Notes: generated by a model from the letters alone, not told the origin. Positions 48,189 through 57,921 are shown, counted from the stretch's first letter. The stretch: 64,000 nt of DNA from Bacteroidales bacterium (GCA_028277395.1 JANQGJ010000034.1:1-64000); one strand, 5' to 3'. A program made the numbers and translations.

Positions 48189-49558
48189 ATGCAGTTCAAT
48201 ATGCATACAATAATTCTCCCTTTTGGTTGCAAAATATTGCATGTACTTACAAAGGCTTAATCGAAAAGAAGTTAAGATTTGGGGGAAATTTTGAGAACTA
48301 TTATAATTTTCTAATAGAATCACAATGGATGGCTAATGATGAAATACAAGTGTATCAAAATGAGAAATTAAGTTTTCTTATAAAGTATTGCTATTATAAT
48401 ATTCCATATTATAATAAACTTTTTAAACAGTTAAAGTTGGTACCTGGCGATATTAGGACAGTTGATGATTTGACAAAAGTTCCAATTCTAACAAAGGAGG
48501 GGGTTCGAAACAATTTTAGTTTATTGAAAAATCCAAATTATAATAAAGGGGTAATTAAAACTCATACGTCTGGAAGTACTGGTAAAGCTTTGGATTTTTT
48601 ATTTTCAAGAGATGCGATTAAATTCCGATGGGCTCTTTGGTTTAGGCATCGTGAACGATTTGGAGTAAAACCATATGATAGATATGCTACATTTACGGGA
48701 TTAGTTGTTGTTCCGATTAATCAAAAAAAGACTCCGTTTTGGAGAGAAAACTATGCCATGAAGCAGACTATTTTTACAATGCATCATATTTCTGTAGATA
48801 AAGTAAAGCACATTGTCAATAGGCTTAATAAAGGCGAATTTGTTTATTATAGCGGATACCCTTCAATATTGTATTCACTCGCTACATTAATAGAAGATGC
48901 GAATCTGAGAATAACAAATCCCCCAAAAGTTATTTTTACTGGAGCAGAAGCATTATTAGAAGTTCAAAGAAGAAGAATTTCTAGGGTGTTTAACAGCATT
49001 GTTACTGACCAATATGGATTTTCTGAAGGTGCTGGAAATGCTTCCAGATGTGAAAGTGATTTGTTTCATGAGGATTTTGAATATGGTATCTTAGAATGTA
49101 ATAATGGTATTGTTAATGGAAATTACATAACTGGTGAAGTTATTGGAACTGGGTTCACTAATTTAGCTATGCCGTTTATTAGGTATAAAATAGAAGATAC
49201 TGCAACTTGGGTTAATACAAACTGTAAATGTAGAAGAAAATCAAAAACGATTCTTAAAGTAGAAGGAAGGAATGAGGACTATATATTAACTCCTGAGGGT
49301 AATAGAATTTTAAGGTTTGATTATATTTTTAAAGATATGCATAATATCACTGAGGCTCAAGTTATACAGAGAGAATTGGGTGAAATAATAATCAAAATTG
49401 TTAGAAGGACAAATTATTCAATATCAGATGAGAAAAGATTGAAAAATGAAGTGAAGACAAGGGTTAGTCCTCAGTTAGCTGTTAGATTTGAATATGTGAA
49501 TGAAATTGCAAGAGAAAGAACTGGGAAATTTCGCGCAGTTAAATCATATCTTAAATAA
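48185..49558 (+). CDS. PaaK/CapK-like adenylate-forming protein
   Basis: 457 residues. [14 protein letters not shown] is the ATP-binding P-loop; [24 protein letters not shown] and [13 protein letters not shown] are the phenylacetate-CoA ligase-family motifs, and IEDTATW with a C-terminal [20 protein letters not shown] contains the terminal catalytic Lys. CapK-type proteins sit in capsule loci where their role is thought to be adding an amide or acyl group to a sugar carboxylate or amine; the substrate is not known. ATGA overlap with the acetyltransferase. Confidence 0.83.
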   Translation: MNAVQYAYNNSPFWLQNIACTYKGLIEKKLRFGGNFENYYNFLIESQWMANDEIQVYQNEKLSFLIKYCYYNIPYYNKLFKQLKLVPGDIRTVDDLTKVPILTKEGVRNNFSLLKNPNYNKGVIKTHTSGSTGKALDFLFSRDAIKFRWALWFRHRERFGVKPYDRYATFTGLVVVPINQKKTPFWRENYAMKQTIFTMHHISVDKVKHIVNRLNKGEFVYYSGYPSILYSLATLIEDANLRITNPPKVIFTGAEALLEVQRRRISRVFNSIVTDQYGFSEGAGNASRCESDLFHEDFEYGILECNNGIVNGNYITGEVIGTGFTNLAMPFIRYKIEDTATWVNTNCKCRRKSKTILKVEGRNEDYILTPEGNRILRFDYIFKDMHNITEAQVIQRELGEIIIKIVRRTNYSISDEKRLKNEVKTRVSPQLAVRFEYVNEIARERTGKFRAVKSYLK

Positions 49559-49685
49559 CTTGTGCATAACCCAAAATTCGCTGAGTAATTTATAGAGTAA
49601 CCATCTTGTTGATTTATAAAGCTTATGTGATGTAATTCACTAATTAGCTGCTAATATGTAATTTAAAATATTGAATCATTTATAT

Positions 49686-51845
49686 ATGAAACAAATCCTT
49701 CAATCATTTAAAACCGGAGCAACAACCCTTGAAGAGGTACCTTCTCCAATTGTAAGCCGTGGTAATGTGCTTATACAAACAACGCGTAGTCTGGTATCAT
49801 TAGGAACAGAACGTATGCTTGTTGAATTTGGTAAGTCAAATTTAATTTCAAAGGCGCGCCAGCAACCTGATAAGGTTAAGATGATAATGGATAAAATTAA
49901 AGCTGAAGGATTATTACCAACTCTTGAAACTGTTTTTAATAAATTAGAACAACCTCTACCTCTGGGGTACTGTAATGTAGGTAGGATAATTGGTGTTGGT
50001 GAAGGGGTATCTGAATTTGCCATTGGTGACAGAGTCGCTTCAAACGGACAACATGCAGAAATAGTAAATATACCAAAAAACCTTGTAGCGAAAGTACCTG
50101 AAAATATTTCAGATGAAGAAGCTTCTTTTACTGTTATTGGTTCTATTGGTTTGCAAGGAATTCGATTATGTAATCCTACTTTTGGTGAAACAATTGTGGT
50201 TACTGGACTTGGCTTGATAGGGCTTCTTACAGCTCAAATGCTTATTGCTAATGGTTGTCGGGTTATTGGTATCGATATAGATAACTCCAAATGTGCAATA
50301 GCTGAGAAATGGGGTGTTCATACAATTAATCCTTCCGAGGGATCCGACCCTGTTAAATCTGTAATGGAGATTACCGAAGGAATTGGAGCGGACGGTGTTA
50401 TTATTACTGCTTCTGCAAAAAATAATAGAATTATTTCCGAAGCTGCTCAAATGAGTAGAAAACGCGGTAGAATAATCCTTGTTGGTGTTATTAGTTTAGA
50501 TATTAATCGTTCCGAATTTTATGAGAAAGAATTAACATTTCAGGTAAGTTGTTCTTATGGTCCGGGGCGTTATGATGAATCATATGAAAACAAGGGAATT
50601 GATTACCCTCTTCCATTTGTAAGATGGACAGAAAAAAGAAACTTTGAAGCTATTCTGGACTCTATAAGTTCAGGAAAGTTAATTGTTAAAGAATTAATAA
50701 CTGAAGTTGTTGATTTAGATGATTATAAAAACATTTACGGGAATATTGGTAGTAGTAATGCGATTGCTTCCATATTGAAATATTCAGAAAAAGATGACAA
50801 TCCGGAGAATACAATAATAGTTAATGATAGTAAGTTTTCCGGTACTAAAGCTGTTCTCGGTATTATTGGTGCGGGTAACTTTACAAAAATGACAATGCTT
50901 CCTGCATTGAAAGGTTCCGTAGCAAGTTTAAAAACAATTGCTTCACTTGAAGGTGTTGAGAGCGCTACTCTGGCAAAGAAGTTTGGTTTTGCCAATAGTA
51001 CTACCGATTACAAAACAATACTTAATGATGTTGAAGTTGATACAGTTATCATAACAACTCGTCATAATAGCCACGCACAACTTGTAACAGAATCATTACA
51101 AGCCGGTAAACACACTTTCGTAGAAAAACCCCTAGCTCTTAATAATGAACAGCTAACTAAAATACTTGAAACCTACAATAGCACTGCCTTGCCGGCAGGC
51201 AGGCAAAAGCAAAAAGCCAATGGCCAATCGCTTACAGTTGGTTTCAACCGCCGTTTCTCCCCCCATATCCAGGCAATCAAAAAAGCAATAGGTGATAAAC
51301 CCGGACAACTTAATGTTGTAGCAACTATGAATGCAGGCTTTATTCCTTCAAATGTTTGGGTTCATGATTTACAAGTAGGGGGTGGCAGAATTATTGGTGA
51401 GGCTTGTCACTATATTGATTTATGTGTTTATCTGGCCGGTTCAGAAATATCATCGGTATGTATGAATAGTATGGGGAAAAACCCACAGGAAAATACTGAT
51501 AATGCAAGTATTCTTCTAAAGTTTAAAAATGGTAGTAATGCCGTTGTAAATTATTTTGCTAATGGTGCAAAGTCTTATAGCAAAGAGAAAGTAGACGTTT
51601 TTAGTCAGGAACAGGTGTTCACCATGGATAATTTCCGAACTACTAAAGCTTTTGGTGCTAAAGGGTTTAAAAACATGAAAACAAAAATGGATAAAGGTCA
51701 TAAAGCACAATTCCATGAATATGTTAAGCGCATCAAAGAAGGAGGTGAACCATTAATTCCAATCAATGAAATTGTTAATGTAACCAAAGCTTCTTTCGCC
51801 GCTATTCAGAGTTTGAAGGAGAATAGATGGGTTGAAGTAGAGTAG
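49686..51845 (+). CDS. Bi-domain oxidoreductase: MDR alcohol dehydrogenase fused to Gfo/Idh/MocA dehydrogenase
   Basis: 719 residues from ATG 49686 (a TTG at 49671 is less likely). Residues ~1-370 form an MDR-type dehydrogenase (TTRSLVSLGTERMLVEFGK, VVTGLGLIGLLTAQML); ~395-719 a Gfo/Idh/MocA domain (VLGIIGAGNFTKM, EKPLAL, GEACHYIDL). The pair is common in Bacteroidota polysaccharide loci together with heparinase-fold proteins, WecB and GT4, as here. Its precise sugar substrate is not established. An in-frame palindromic repeat (LPAGRQ) interrupts the Gfo/Idh domain near residues 500-507. Confidence 0.88.
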   Translation: MKQILQSFKTGATTLEEVPSPIVSRGNVLIQTTRSLVSLGTERMLVEFGKSNLISKARQQPDKVKMIMDKIKAEGLLPTLETVFNKLEQPLPLGYCNVGRIIGVGEGVSEFAIGDRVASNGQHAEIVNIPKNLVAKVPENISDEEASFTVIGSIGLQGIRLCNPTFGETIVVTGLGLIGLLTAQMLIANGCRVIGIDIDNSKCAIAEKWGVHTINPSEGSDPVKSVMEITEGIGADGVIITASAKNNRIISEAAQMSRKRGRIILVGVISLDINRSEFYEKELTFQVSCSYGPGRYDESYENKGIDYPLPFVRWTEKRNFEAILDSISSGKLIVKELITEVVDLDDYKNIYGNIGSSNAIASILKYSEKDDNPENTIIVNDSKFSGTKAVLGIIGAGNFTKMTMLPALKGSVASLKTIASLEGVESATLAKKFGFANSTTDYKTILNDVEVDTVIITTRHNSHAQLVTESLQAGKHTFVEKPLALNNEQLTKILETYNSTALPAGRQKQKANGQSLTVGFNRRFSPHIQAIKKAIGDKPGQLNVVATMNAGFIPSNVWVHDLQVGGGRIIGEACHYIDLCVYLAGSEISSVCMNSMGKNPQENTDNASILLKFKNGSNAVVNYFANGAKSYSKEKVDVFSQEQVFTMDNFRTTKAFGAKGFKNMKTKMDKGHKAQFHEYVKRIKEGGEPLIPINEIVNVTKASFAAIQSLKENRWVEVE
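51185..51205 (+). repeat. In-frame GC-rich palindromic repeat (LPAGRQ type)
   Basis: TGCCTTGCCGGCAGGCAGGC followed by A, a near-palindrome centred on GCCGGC, sits inside the bi-domain oxidoreductase gene and translates as LPAGRQ. Its GC content contrasts with the surrounding AT-rich code. The same hexapeptide is familiar from scattered in-frame insertions in Bacteroidota proteins. Confidence 0.6.
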
Positions 51846-52096
51846 TTTTTGGCTATTAATATTTTGCTTTTGGCAAATAAGTGTTGTGAATAAAACATGA
51901 GAAACTTTAGAAAACTTGAAATTTGGAAAGATGCTATTGAATAACCAAGATTATTTATAAAACGACAGAAGTTTTTCCTAAGAGAGAAAAATATGTGCTT
52001 ATTTCTCAAATTCAACGTGCTGCTAGTGTAGCCTTCCTGTAAGAATCCCTAAAAACCGAAGCGTTTAAAACAAGAAAAACGATTAATTTTAGGGAC

Positions 52097-52363
52097 ATGA
52101 AAAGAATTAGATTTAGTGAGAGTCAGATTATCAAACTTTTAAAGGAGTACGAATCTGGCCGAGATGTAAAAGATTTGTGCCGTGAGTATTGTATTTCCCG
52201 TGCAACCTTTTATAATTGGAAGAAGAGGTATTCTGGCATGGAGGCATCACAATTAAAACGATTAAAAGAATTAGAAGAAGAAAACCGTCGATTAAAACGC
52301 ATGTATGCTGACTTAAGCCTGGATCATGAAATGCTCAAAGATGTTCTGGGAAAAAAGTTCTAA
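52097..52363 (+). CDS. IS3-family transposase OrfA
   Basis: 88 residues. Helix-turn-helix (FSESQIIKLLKEYESGRDVKDLCREYCISRATFYNWKKRY) followed by a leucine-zipper-like coiled coil (LKRLKELEEENRRLKRMYADL), as in IS3/IS911 OrfA, which bind the IS ends. The last codons contain the slippery heptamer A-AAA-AAG (52351-52357). Confidence 0.9.
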   Translation: MKRIRFSESQIIKLLKEYESGRDVKDLCREYCISRATFYNWKKRYSGMEASQLKRLKELEEENRRLKRMYADLSLDHEMLKDVLGKKF

Positions 52364-53253
52364 AGCCCTGTGAGAAACGTGATCGGGTTGTTTATTTACA
52401 AGAGTCTTTTGACGTGAGCATACACAGGGCATGTTCTGTAGTTGATTTGCATCGTTCAATGTGGGATTATCAAAGTAAACGCGATGATAGTGAGGTTATC
52501 ACCAGATTAAATGAACTTGCTGAACAGTTGCCTACAAGAGGATTTGATGAATACTATAACCGCATTAGAAGAGAAGGTAAGAAATGGAATCGAAAGCGAG
52601 TTTTACGTGTTTATAGGAACATGGGGCTGAGTATTCGTAGAAAAAGGAAGAAACGCTTACCATCTAGAATAAAACATCCCCTAACTGTTCCAATTGGTAT
52701 GAATCATAGTTGGTCAATGGATTTTATGAGTGATGCCTTGTCTTATGGACGACGGGTCAGAATATTAAATATAATTGACGACTACAATCGTGAGGCCCTT
52801 ACAATTGAAGCTGCTCATTCCTTTGCTGGAGAGCAAGTAGTACGTATTTTAAAAGAATTAGTGTTTATGAAAGGTAAACCTCAACAAATAAGGGTGGATA
52901 ATGGACCTGAGTTCTTATCAAATATTTTTGTTAACTGGTGCAAGTTACATGGAATAGAGATAAACTATATCCAACCAGGAAAGCCTGTTCAAAATGCATA
53001 TATAGAACGCTTTAACAGACTATTCAGGGAAGATGTACTTGATGCATATATATTCGATAACATGGAACAAGTACGGATGCTCTCAGAAAAATGGATGCAT
53101 GATTATAACTATAATCACCCTCATAGCTCATTGAACAAGAAAAGTCCTATAGAGTATGCCGGAGATTTTCATTCTGAAGCTAGCTTCAGAATGAAAGATT
53201 ATGATTTAAATAAAATAAAAATGTCTAAATTAGCTTTGTCTGATAATGGGTAA
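52354..53253 (+). CDS. IS3-family transposase OrfB (-1 frame; rve integrase core)
   Basis: The frame is open from the slippery site at 52351 without a stop; independent initiation would be at GTG 52414 (279 residues). An HTH_21 segment (LPTRGFDEYYNRIRREGKKWNRKRV) precedes the DDE core: Asp in SMDFMSD, Asp in RVDNGPEF and Glu in NAYIERFNR, with the terminal HSSLNKKSPIEYA. All three catalytic residues are present, so the element may be active. Expression as an OrfAB fusion by -1 frameshifting is expected. Confidence 0.88.
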   Translation, partial: KVLKPCEKRDRVVYLQESFDVSIHRACSVVDLHRSMWDYQSKRDDSEVITRLNELAEQLPTRGFDEYYNRIRREGKKWNRKRVLRVYRNMGLSIRRKRKKRLPSRIKHPLTVPIGMNHSWSMDFMSDALSYGRRVRILNIIDDYNREALTIEAAHSFAGEQVVRILKELVFMKGKPQQIRVDNGPEFLSNIFVNWCKLHGIEINYIQPGKPVQNAYIERFNRLFREDVLDAYIFDNMEQVRMLSEKWMHDYNYNHPHSSLNKKSPIEYAGDFHSEASFRMKDYDLNKIKMSKLALSDNG

Positions 53254-53649
53254 GGCTACACTACCTGTTAGCATGGGATAGGTATGTCCATGCTACAGAT
53301 AAGTCCATTTTTGAGTGTAGGAAACCTGAATTAATTGACCAAAAACGAATGAGATCCCTCAATTTTCAGCTTTGTGGTGATTATTCATCGCCAAAATTTT
53401 TTAAAGTGGCTTACTTCTGAATGTGCCTCATACGTAAATGTGAAGCTGAGTTTGTAATGTTTCTGGAAATATCAATTGGATCAGCATTCAAAGTTGAAAC
53501 ACAACTCATTATTGTTAAAGAGTTTGATTGTACTATTGAAAGTGATTTTAAACAGTTAATTTCACAAAATAATTAGTTACAAAAACAAATAGACGCATTA
53601 ATTACAAAAATACGCCAATAGCCAACAGCTAAAGGCAAACAACAAAAAT

Positions 53650-54756
53650 ATGAAAATAGATCTAATAGCTGGTGCCCGTCCAAACTTCATGAAAATCGCT
53701 CCCATAATTGATGCAATTCATTATGCACAAGAACAGGGGCATGATTTAAAATTCAGACTAATTCATACCGGTCAGCATTATGACAAGAATATGAGTGGTA
53801 GCTTTTTCGAGCAGCTTGGTATACCTGAACCTGATTTTAATCTTGGTGCTGGAGGTAGAACTCAGGCAGAGCAAACTGCTGCGATAATGATTGGATATGA
53901 GAAGCTTCTTTTAGATGAAACTTCAGACTTGTGCCTTGTAGTAGGAGATGTTACTTCAACAATGGCATGTAGTATAACTGCCCAAAAGCTAAACGTTAAG
54001 GTTGCTCATGTTGAAGCAGGGATTCGTTCAGGTGACTGGACAATGCCGGAGGAAATTAATAGAATGGTTACCGATAGTATTACCAATTACTTTTTTACAA
54101 CTACAGAAATTGCCAATAAAAGTTTAAAAGTTTTAGGTATTCCCGATAACAGAATTTTTTGGGTAGGTAATACTATGATCGATACATTACTTAAACATAA
54201 ATCAAAATTTATTAGGCCTGAAGTTTGGAATGTGGCAGGTTTGAAAGAAGGTAATTACATTGTAATGACACTGCACCGTCCTGCAAATGTTGACAAGGAA
54301 GAAACCTTTAAGCAGCTATTCGACGAAATTATTAATAATTCACATGGAATTCCTCTTATTTTTCCTGTTCACCCTCGTACTAAAAAAATAATCGAAAAAA
54401 TCCTAACAGCTAAAGACCAAAAGCTAATAGCAAAAAACCTTTATCTTACCGATCCTCTTAGCTATCTCGAATTTAATTACCTTGTTGAACGTTCAAAAGC
54501 TGTAATTACTGATTCAGGTGGAATCACTGAGGAGACTACCGTTATGGGAATACCTTGTATAACACTTCGTGATAACACAGAACGTCCAGAAACAATTTCT
54601 ATTGGTACAAATGAATTAATTGGAACTAATCCTGAAGCAATACAGCCAGTGTTGAATAAATTATTTGCAGGTCAGTGGAAAAAAGGTGGTATACCTGAAA
54701 AGTGGGATGGGAATACTGCTAAAAGAATTATAAAGATATTATTGTCTTTGTCGTGA
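53650..54756 (+). CDS. wecB: UDP-N-acetylglucosamine 2-epimerase, non-hydrolysing (WecB type)
   Basis: 368 residues, GT-B fold. GARPNFMKIAPI at the start, VVGDVTSTMACSITAQKLNVKVAHVEAGIRSGDW, and DSGGITEETTVMGIPCITLRDNTERPET are signature segments. Converts UDP-GlcNAc to UDP-ManNAc. The MPEEINR motif after GIRSGDWT is typical of the non-hydrolysing group, so it is not the missing LegG/NeuC of the nonulosonate genes by sequence type, though this should be checked. The heparinase-fold gene begins 1 bp after its stop. Confidence 0.92.
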   Translation: MKIDLIAGARPNFMKIAPIIDAIHYAQEQGHDLKFRLIHTGQHYDKNMSGSFFEQLGIPEPDFNLGAGGRTQAEQTAAIMIGYEKLLLDETSDLCLVVGDVTSTMACSITAQKLNVKVAHVEAGIRSGDWTMPEEINRMVTDSITNYFFTTTEIANKSLKVLGIPDNRIFWVGNTMIDTLLKHKSKFIRPEVWNVAGLKEGNYIVMTLHRPANVDKEETFKQLFDEIINNSHGIPLIFPVHPRTKKIIEKILTAKDQKLIAKNLYLTDPLSYLEFNYLVERSKAVITDSGGITEETTVMGIPCITLRDNTERPETISIGTNELIGTNPEAIQPVLNKLFAGQWKKGGIPEKWDGNTAKRIIKILLSLS

Positions 54757-54757
54757 A

Positions 54758-56629
54758 GTGATTTATAAGATATTAAAATATTTAAGCATTGTTCCAAAAT
54801 TAGGTTATTGGAATGTTTCTTATATGATATGGTACCGGCTAACTTTGAAATTTAAGGTTCGGCGTTTTTTGTTTCCGGTAAAGATAATATCTTGTGATGG
54901 TGTTTTTTTTAGAACGGGAACAAAAAGATGTGATTATCCATTAGAATGGAAAGATAGTCTTTTATCTCAGGCAGAAAGAATTGTTACAGGGATTTTTCCA
55001 TATTATTCTTATCACTGGAAAAAAATGGGTAAAAATACTGATTGGTTTGTGAATCCATTTAATGGAGAACGATTTAATTCTCAATTACACTGGACTCTTT
55101 TGTCTGATTTTGATAAAAATGTAGGTGATATAAAAAATGTTTGGGAGGTATCACGCTTTTCCTGGGTAGCAACATTATCTAGAGCTTATGCTATTACTGA
55201 AGATGACAAGTATTTCATTACTATTAATAATTGGCTTAAAGATTGGTGCCAGGCTAATCCTTTAAATATTGGACCAAACTGGAAGTGTGGACAGGAAGCG
55301 GCCATTAGGGTGATTAATCTAATCAATTCATCTTTAGTTTTAGGTCAGCATAAAGTTCCTGAAAAACAATTGTGTGATTTGGTTAATATACATTTATCAA
55401 GAATTGATAAAAATATCAGGTACAGCATTGTTCAGGATAATAATCATGGAACAAGTGAAGCTGCCGGACTTTTTATTGGTGGGTTATTTTTAGTAAACTC
55501 TTTTCCTGATTATTACTCAAATTCTAAGAGCTATGTTAAAAAAGGAAAAAGAATTCTTGAAGATAGAGTTAAAACATTAATCAGTGGTGATGGTTGTTTT
55601 TCGCAACATTCTACAAACTATCACAGATTGATGTTGGATACAATATCATTTTGTGAATATTGGAGAAAAGAATTTTTAGCAGTACGTTTCTCTGCTTCAT
55701 TTTACAATAAAGCTAAAGCGGCAACATTATGGCTGTATCAGTTAACTGATTTAAAAAGTGGGAACACAGTTAACTTGGGAGCTAATGACGGAGCTTTGTT
55801 GAATGTGTTAAACTCAGCTAATTACAGGGATTATCAACCAACATTACAATTAGCATTCTCAGTTTTTTTTCAAAATAGTGTCTTTGATAAAGATATAGCT
55901 GGTAATGAATCATTATTTTGGTTGTCATTGAAAAATCAATTATCTAACGATATAATTGGCAAAAGTCAATTATATAAAAGTGGATATTGTAAAATTCAAG
56001 GAAATAATTCATGGGCATTGGTTCGTTTCCCCTATTTTAAATTCAGACCTTCACATAATGATTCATTACATTTTGATTTATGGATTAATGGTAAAAATGT
56101 TATTTGTGATGCAGGGAGTTATTCTTATAATCCTCCTGAAAATGAAAAACATATTAATCTAACATCTGTTAAACACCATAATACTGTTTGTTTTGATAAT
56201 AAAGACCAAATGCCTAAGGTTAGTCGCTTTTTGTTGGCTGAATGGTTAAAGACAGATTTTGTAAGTGATTTAGTTGAAGAAAATGGAGTTGCTTCATGGG
56301 GTGCAGGTTATACTGATAGAGCTGGTAATAAGCATATCAGATATATTAAAATGAAAGAAAGCCAATGGACTGTTGAGGATACAATATCCGGAAATTTTAA
56401 AAGTGCAATTATAGGTTTTAATATTGATGATGAATTGTGTCGGTTAGATGGTAGAAAGGTATTACTTTCAAATGCTACAATTGAAGCTCCTGATAATACC
56501 TATTCTGATATTGAAGATACAATAATCTCACAATATTATTTTCAAAAACGAACAATAAAAAGGTTAAATATAAAAGTAGATAGACCAGGAACTTACAAAA
56601 CTATTATAACGATAAATAATAGAATTTAG
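54758..56629 (+). CDS. Heparinase II/III-family protein with alginate-lyase-like toroid
   Basis: 623 residues, GTG start. N-terminal alpha toroid (WKDSLLSQAERI to ~380, with NNHGTSEAAGLFIGGLF carrying the conserved Asn-His and STNYHRLML) and C-terminal beta-sandwich (HNDSLHFDLWINGKNVICDAG, TSVKHHNTVCFDN). No signal peptide is seen, unlike secreted lyases, so a cytosolic or periplasm-facing biosynthetic role, e.g. polysaccharide trimming or epimerisation, is possible. Commonly linked to the bi-domain oxidoreductase and WecB in Bacteroidota loci. Confidence 0.85.
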   Translation: MIYKILKYLSIVPKLGYWNVSYMIWYRLTLKFKVRRFLFPVKIISCDGVFFRTGTKRCDYPLEWKDSLLSQAERIVTGIFPYYSYHWKKMGKNTDWFVNPFNGERFNSQLHWTLLSDFDKNVGDIKNVWEVSRFSWVATLSRAYAITEDDKYFITINNWLKDWCQANPLNIGPNWKCGQEAAIRVINLINSSLVLGQHKVPEKQLCDLVNIHLSRIDKNIRYSIVQDNNHGTSEAAGLFIGGLFLVNSFPDYYSNSKSYVKKGKRILEDRVKTLISGDGCFSQHSTNYHRLMLDTISFCEYWRKEFLAVRFSASFYNKAKAATLWLYQLTDLKSGNTVNLGANDGALLNVLNSANYRDYQPTLQLAFSVFFQNSVFDKDIAGNESLFWLSLKNQLSNDIIGKSQLYKSGYCKIQGNNSWALVRFPYFKFRPSHNDSLHFDLWINGKNVICDAGSYSYNPPENEKHINLTSVKHHNTVCFDNKDQMPKVSRFLLAEWLKTDFVSDLVEENGVASWGAGYTDRAGNKHIRYIKMKESQWTVEDTISGNFKSAIIGFNIDDELCRLDGRKVLLSNATIEAPDNTYSDIEDTIISQYYFQKRTIKRLNIKVDRPGTYKTIITINNRI

Positions 56630-56664
56630 TTATATTTCTTTCTCAACCTCAAAATTTACCATAT

Positions 56665-57903
56665 ATGAACATTCTTCTCATACACCAATACTTTCTCGAA
56701 GAGGATGATCCCGGAGGATCTCGTTTTAATGAAATGACAAGAACATGGACAGAACAAGGACATAGCATTACGGTACTTGCCGGTATGATTCATGCTAATA
56801 AATCTGAAAAAAGACCTGAATATAAGGAGAAGCATTTTTTTCATAAACAGCATGATAAGGTTTCAGTTTGGAGATGTCATGTATCCGAATCATATAATAA
56901 GAGTTTTACAGGTAGGTTATGGGGGTATTTTTCTTTTGTTTTCAGTTCAATATGGGTGGGAATATTTAAAACGCGGGAAAAATATGATCTTATTCTCGTA
57001 ACATCACCACCATTATTTGTTGGTATTACTGCTTGGGTATTATCAAAGTTTAAAAGAATACCTTTTGTTTTTGAAATACGTGATCTTTGGCCTGAATCTG
57101 CTATTGATACTGGGGTTGTTACAAATAGTTTAATAATCAAATTTGCATATTGGTTTGAATCATTTATATATAAGAGAGCTGAATTAATAAATGTTCTTAC
57201 ACCTGCGTTTAGGGATATTCTAATAAATAAAAAGAATGTTTCACCATACAAGGTAATTTTTATTCCTAATGCCGCTGATTTTTCGCTTTCAAATGATGTT
57301 CTAAATAATTTTGATTCTCAGAAATTCAGAAGAGATAATAACCTAGTAGGGAAATTTGTAATAACTTATGTTGGAGCACATGGTGTAGCGAACCATTTGA
57401 TTCAAATTATTGAGACAGCTGAACTACTAAAAGACACAAATGTACTTTTTCAGCTTATTGGTGATGGGATGCAAAAAAAGATGCTAATAGAAGAAACCGA
57501 AAAACGTGGGTTAGATAATGTTCGTTTTGTTGAACCTGTATCAAAAAAGGAAGTATTCAAATATATAATAGCTTCTGATATGGGTACATCTGTATTAAAA
57601 AGAGTTGATACTTTTAAAACAATTTATAGCAACAAGACATTTGATTATATGGCTTGCAAAAAACCAATACTTTTGGTAATTGATGGTGTGTCACGTGATT
57701 TGGTTGAGGAAGCTAATTGTGGTGTTTTTGCAGAGCCGGAGAGACCACATGATATTGCTGCGAAAATTAAAGTTTATTTATCAAAACCTGAATTAATAGG
57801 AAAGCAAGGGGTAAATGGATATAATTATGCCAAAAAGCATTTTGATCGTTTAGTTTTAGCGAAAAAGTATTTAGTTTACCTGGAGAAAATAGGGTTGGAT
57901 TAA
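56665..57903 (+). CDS. Glycosyltransferase family 4, WbuB-like
   Basis: 412 residues, GT-B. N-terminal IHQYFLEEDDPGGSRFNEM is the WbuB-type opening; FVFEIRDLWPESAIDTG and IFIPNAADF follow; the C-terminal region has YMACKKPILLVIDG with the acidic donor-site pattern. WbuB transfers an aminodeoxy sugar to the first lipid-linked sugar in E. coli; the immediately following phosphoglycosyl transferase and acetyltransferase fit a role as second transferase. Confidence 0.88.
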   Translation: MNILLIHQYFLEEDDPGGSRFNEMTRTWTEQGHSITVLAGMIHANKSEKRPEYKEKHFFHKQHDKVSVWRCHVSESYNKSFTGRLWGYFSFVFSSIWVGIFKTREKYDLILVTSPPLFVGITAWVLSKFKRIPFVFEIRDLWPESAIDTGVVTNSLIIKFAYWFESFIYKRAELINVLTPAFRDILINKKNVSPYKVIFIPNAADFSLSNDVLNNFDSQKFRRDNNLVGKFVITYVGAHGVANHLIQIIETAELLKDTNVLFQLIGDGMQKKMLIEETEKRGLDNVRFVEPVSKKEVFKYIIASDMGTSVLKRVDTFKTIYSNKTFDYMACKKPILLVIDGVSRDLVEEANCGVFAEPERPHDIAAKIKVYLSKPELIGKQGVNGYNYAKKHFDRLVLAKKYLVYLEKIGLD

Positions 57904-57921
57904 TTAATACCATTGTTGCAA

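Larger units (their letters stand above)
52024..53263 (+). mobile_element. IS3-family insertion sequence, complete
   Basis: About 1.24 kb bounded by inverted repeats TAGTGTAGCCTT (52024 on) and its complement ending at 53263 (AAGGCTACACTA). Contains orfA and orfB in the -1 arrangement typical of IS3. I could not find a convincing target-site duplication; it has inserted in an S23-type gene and the flanks have since decayed. Confidence 0.82.
51897..53580 (+). pseudogene. S23-type four-helix bundle gene split by an IS3 element
   Basis: The start MRNFRKLEIWKDAIE (from 51897) runs into a stop after a one-base deletion; the next frame continues TKIIYKTTEVFPKREK and LISQIQRAASV to about 52029, where the IS3 element begins. 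The C-terminal part reappears beyond the element at about 53448-53576 as AEFVMFLEISIGSAFKVETQ and LIIVKEFD, ending in a stop. Between IS end and this part, ~185 bp of unrelated or decayed sequence (53264-53447) is left. Same family as the intact gene at 26785. Confidence 0.7.
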
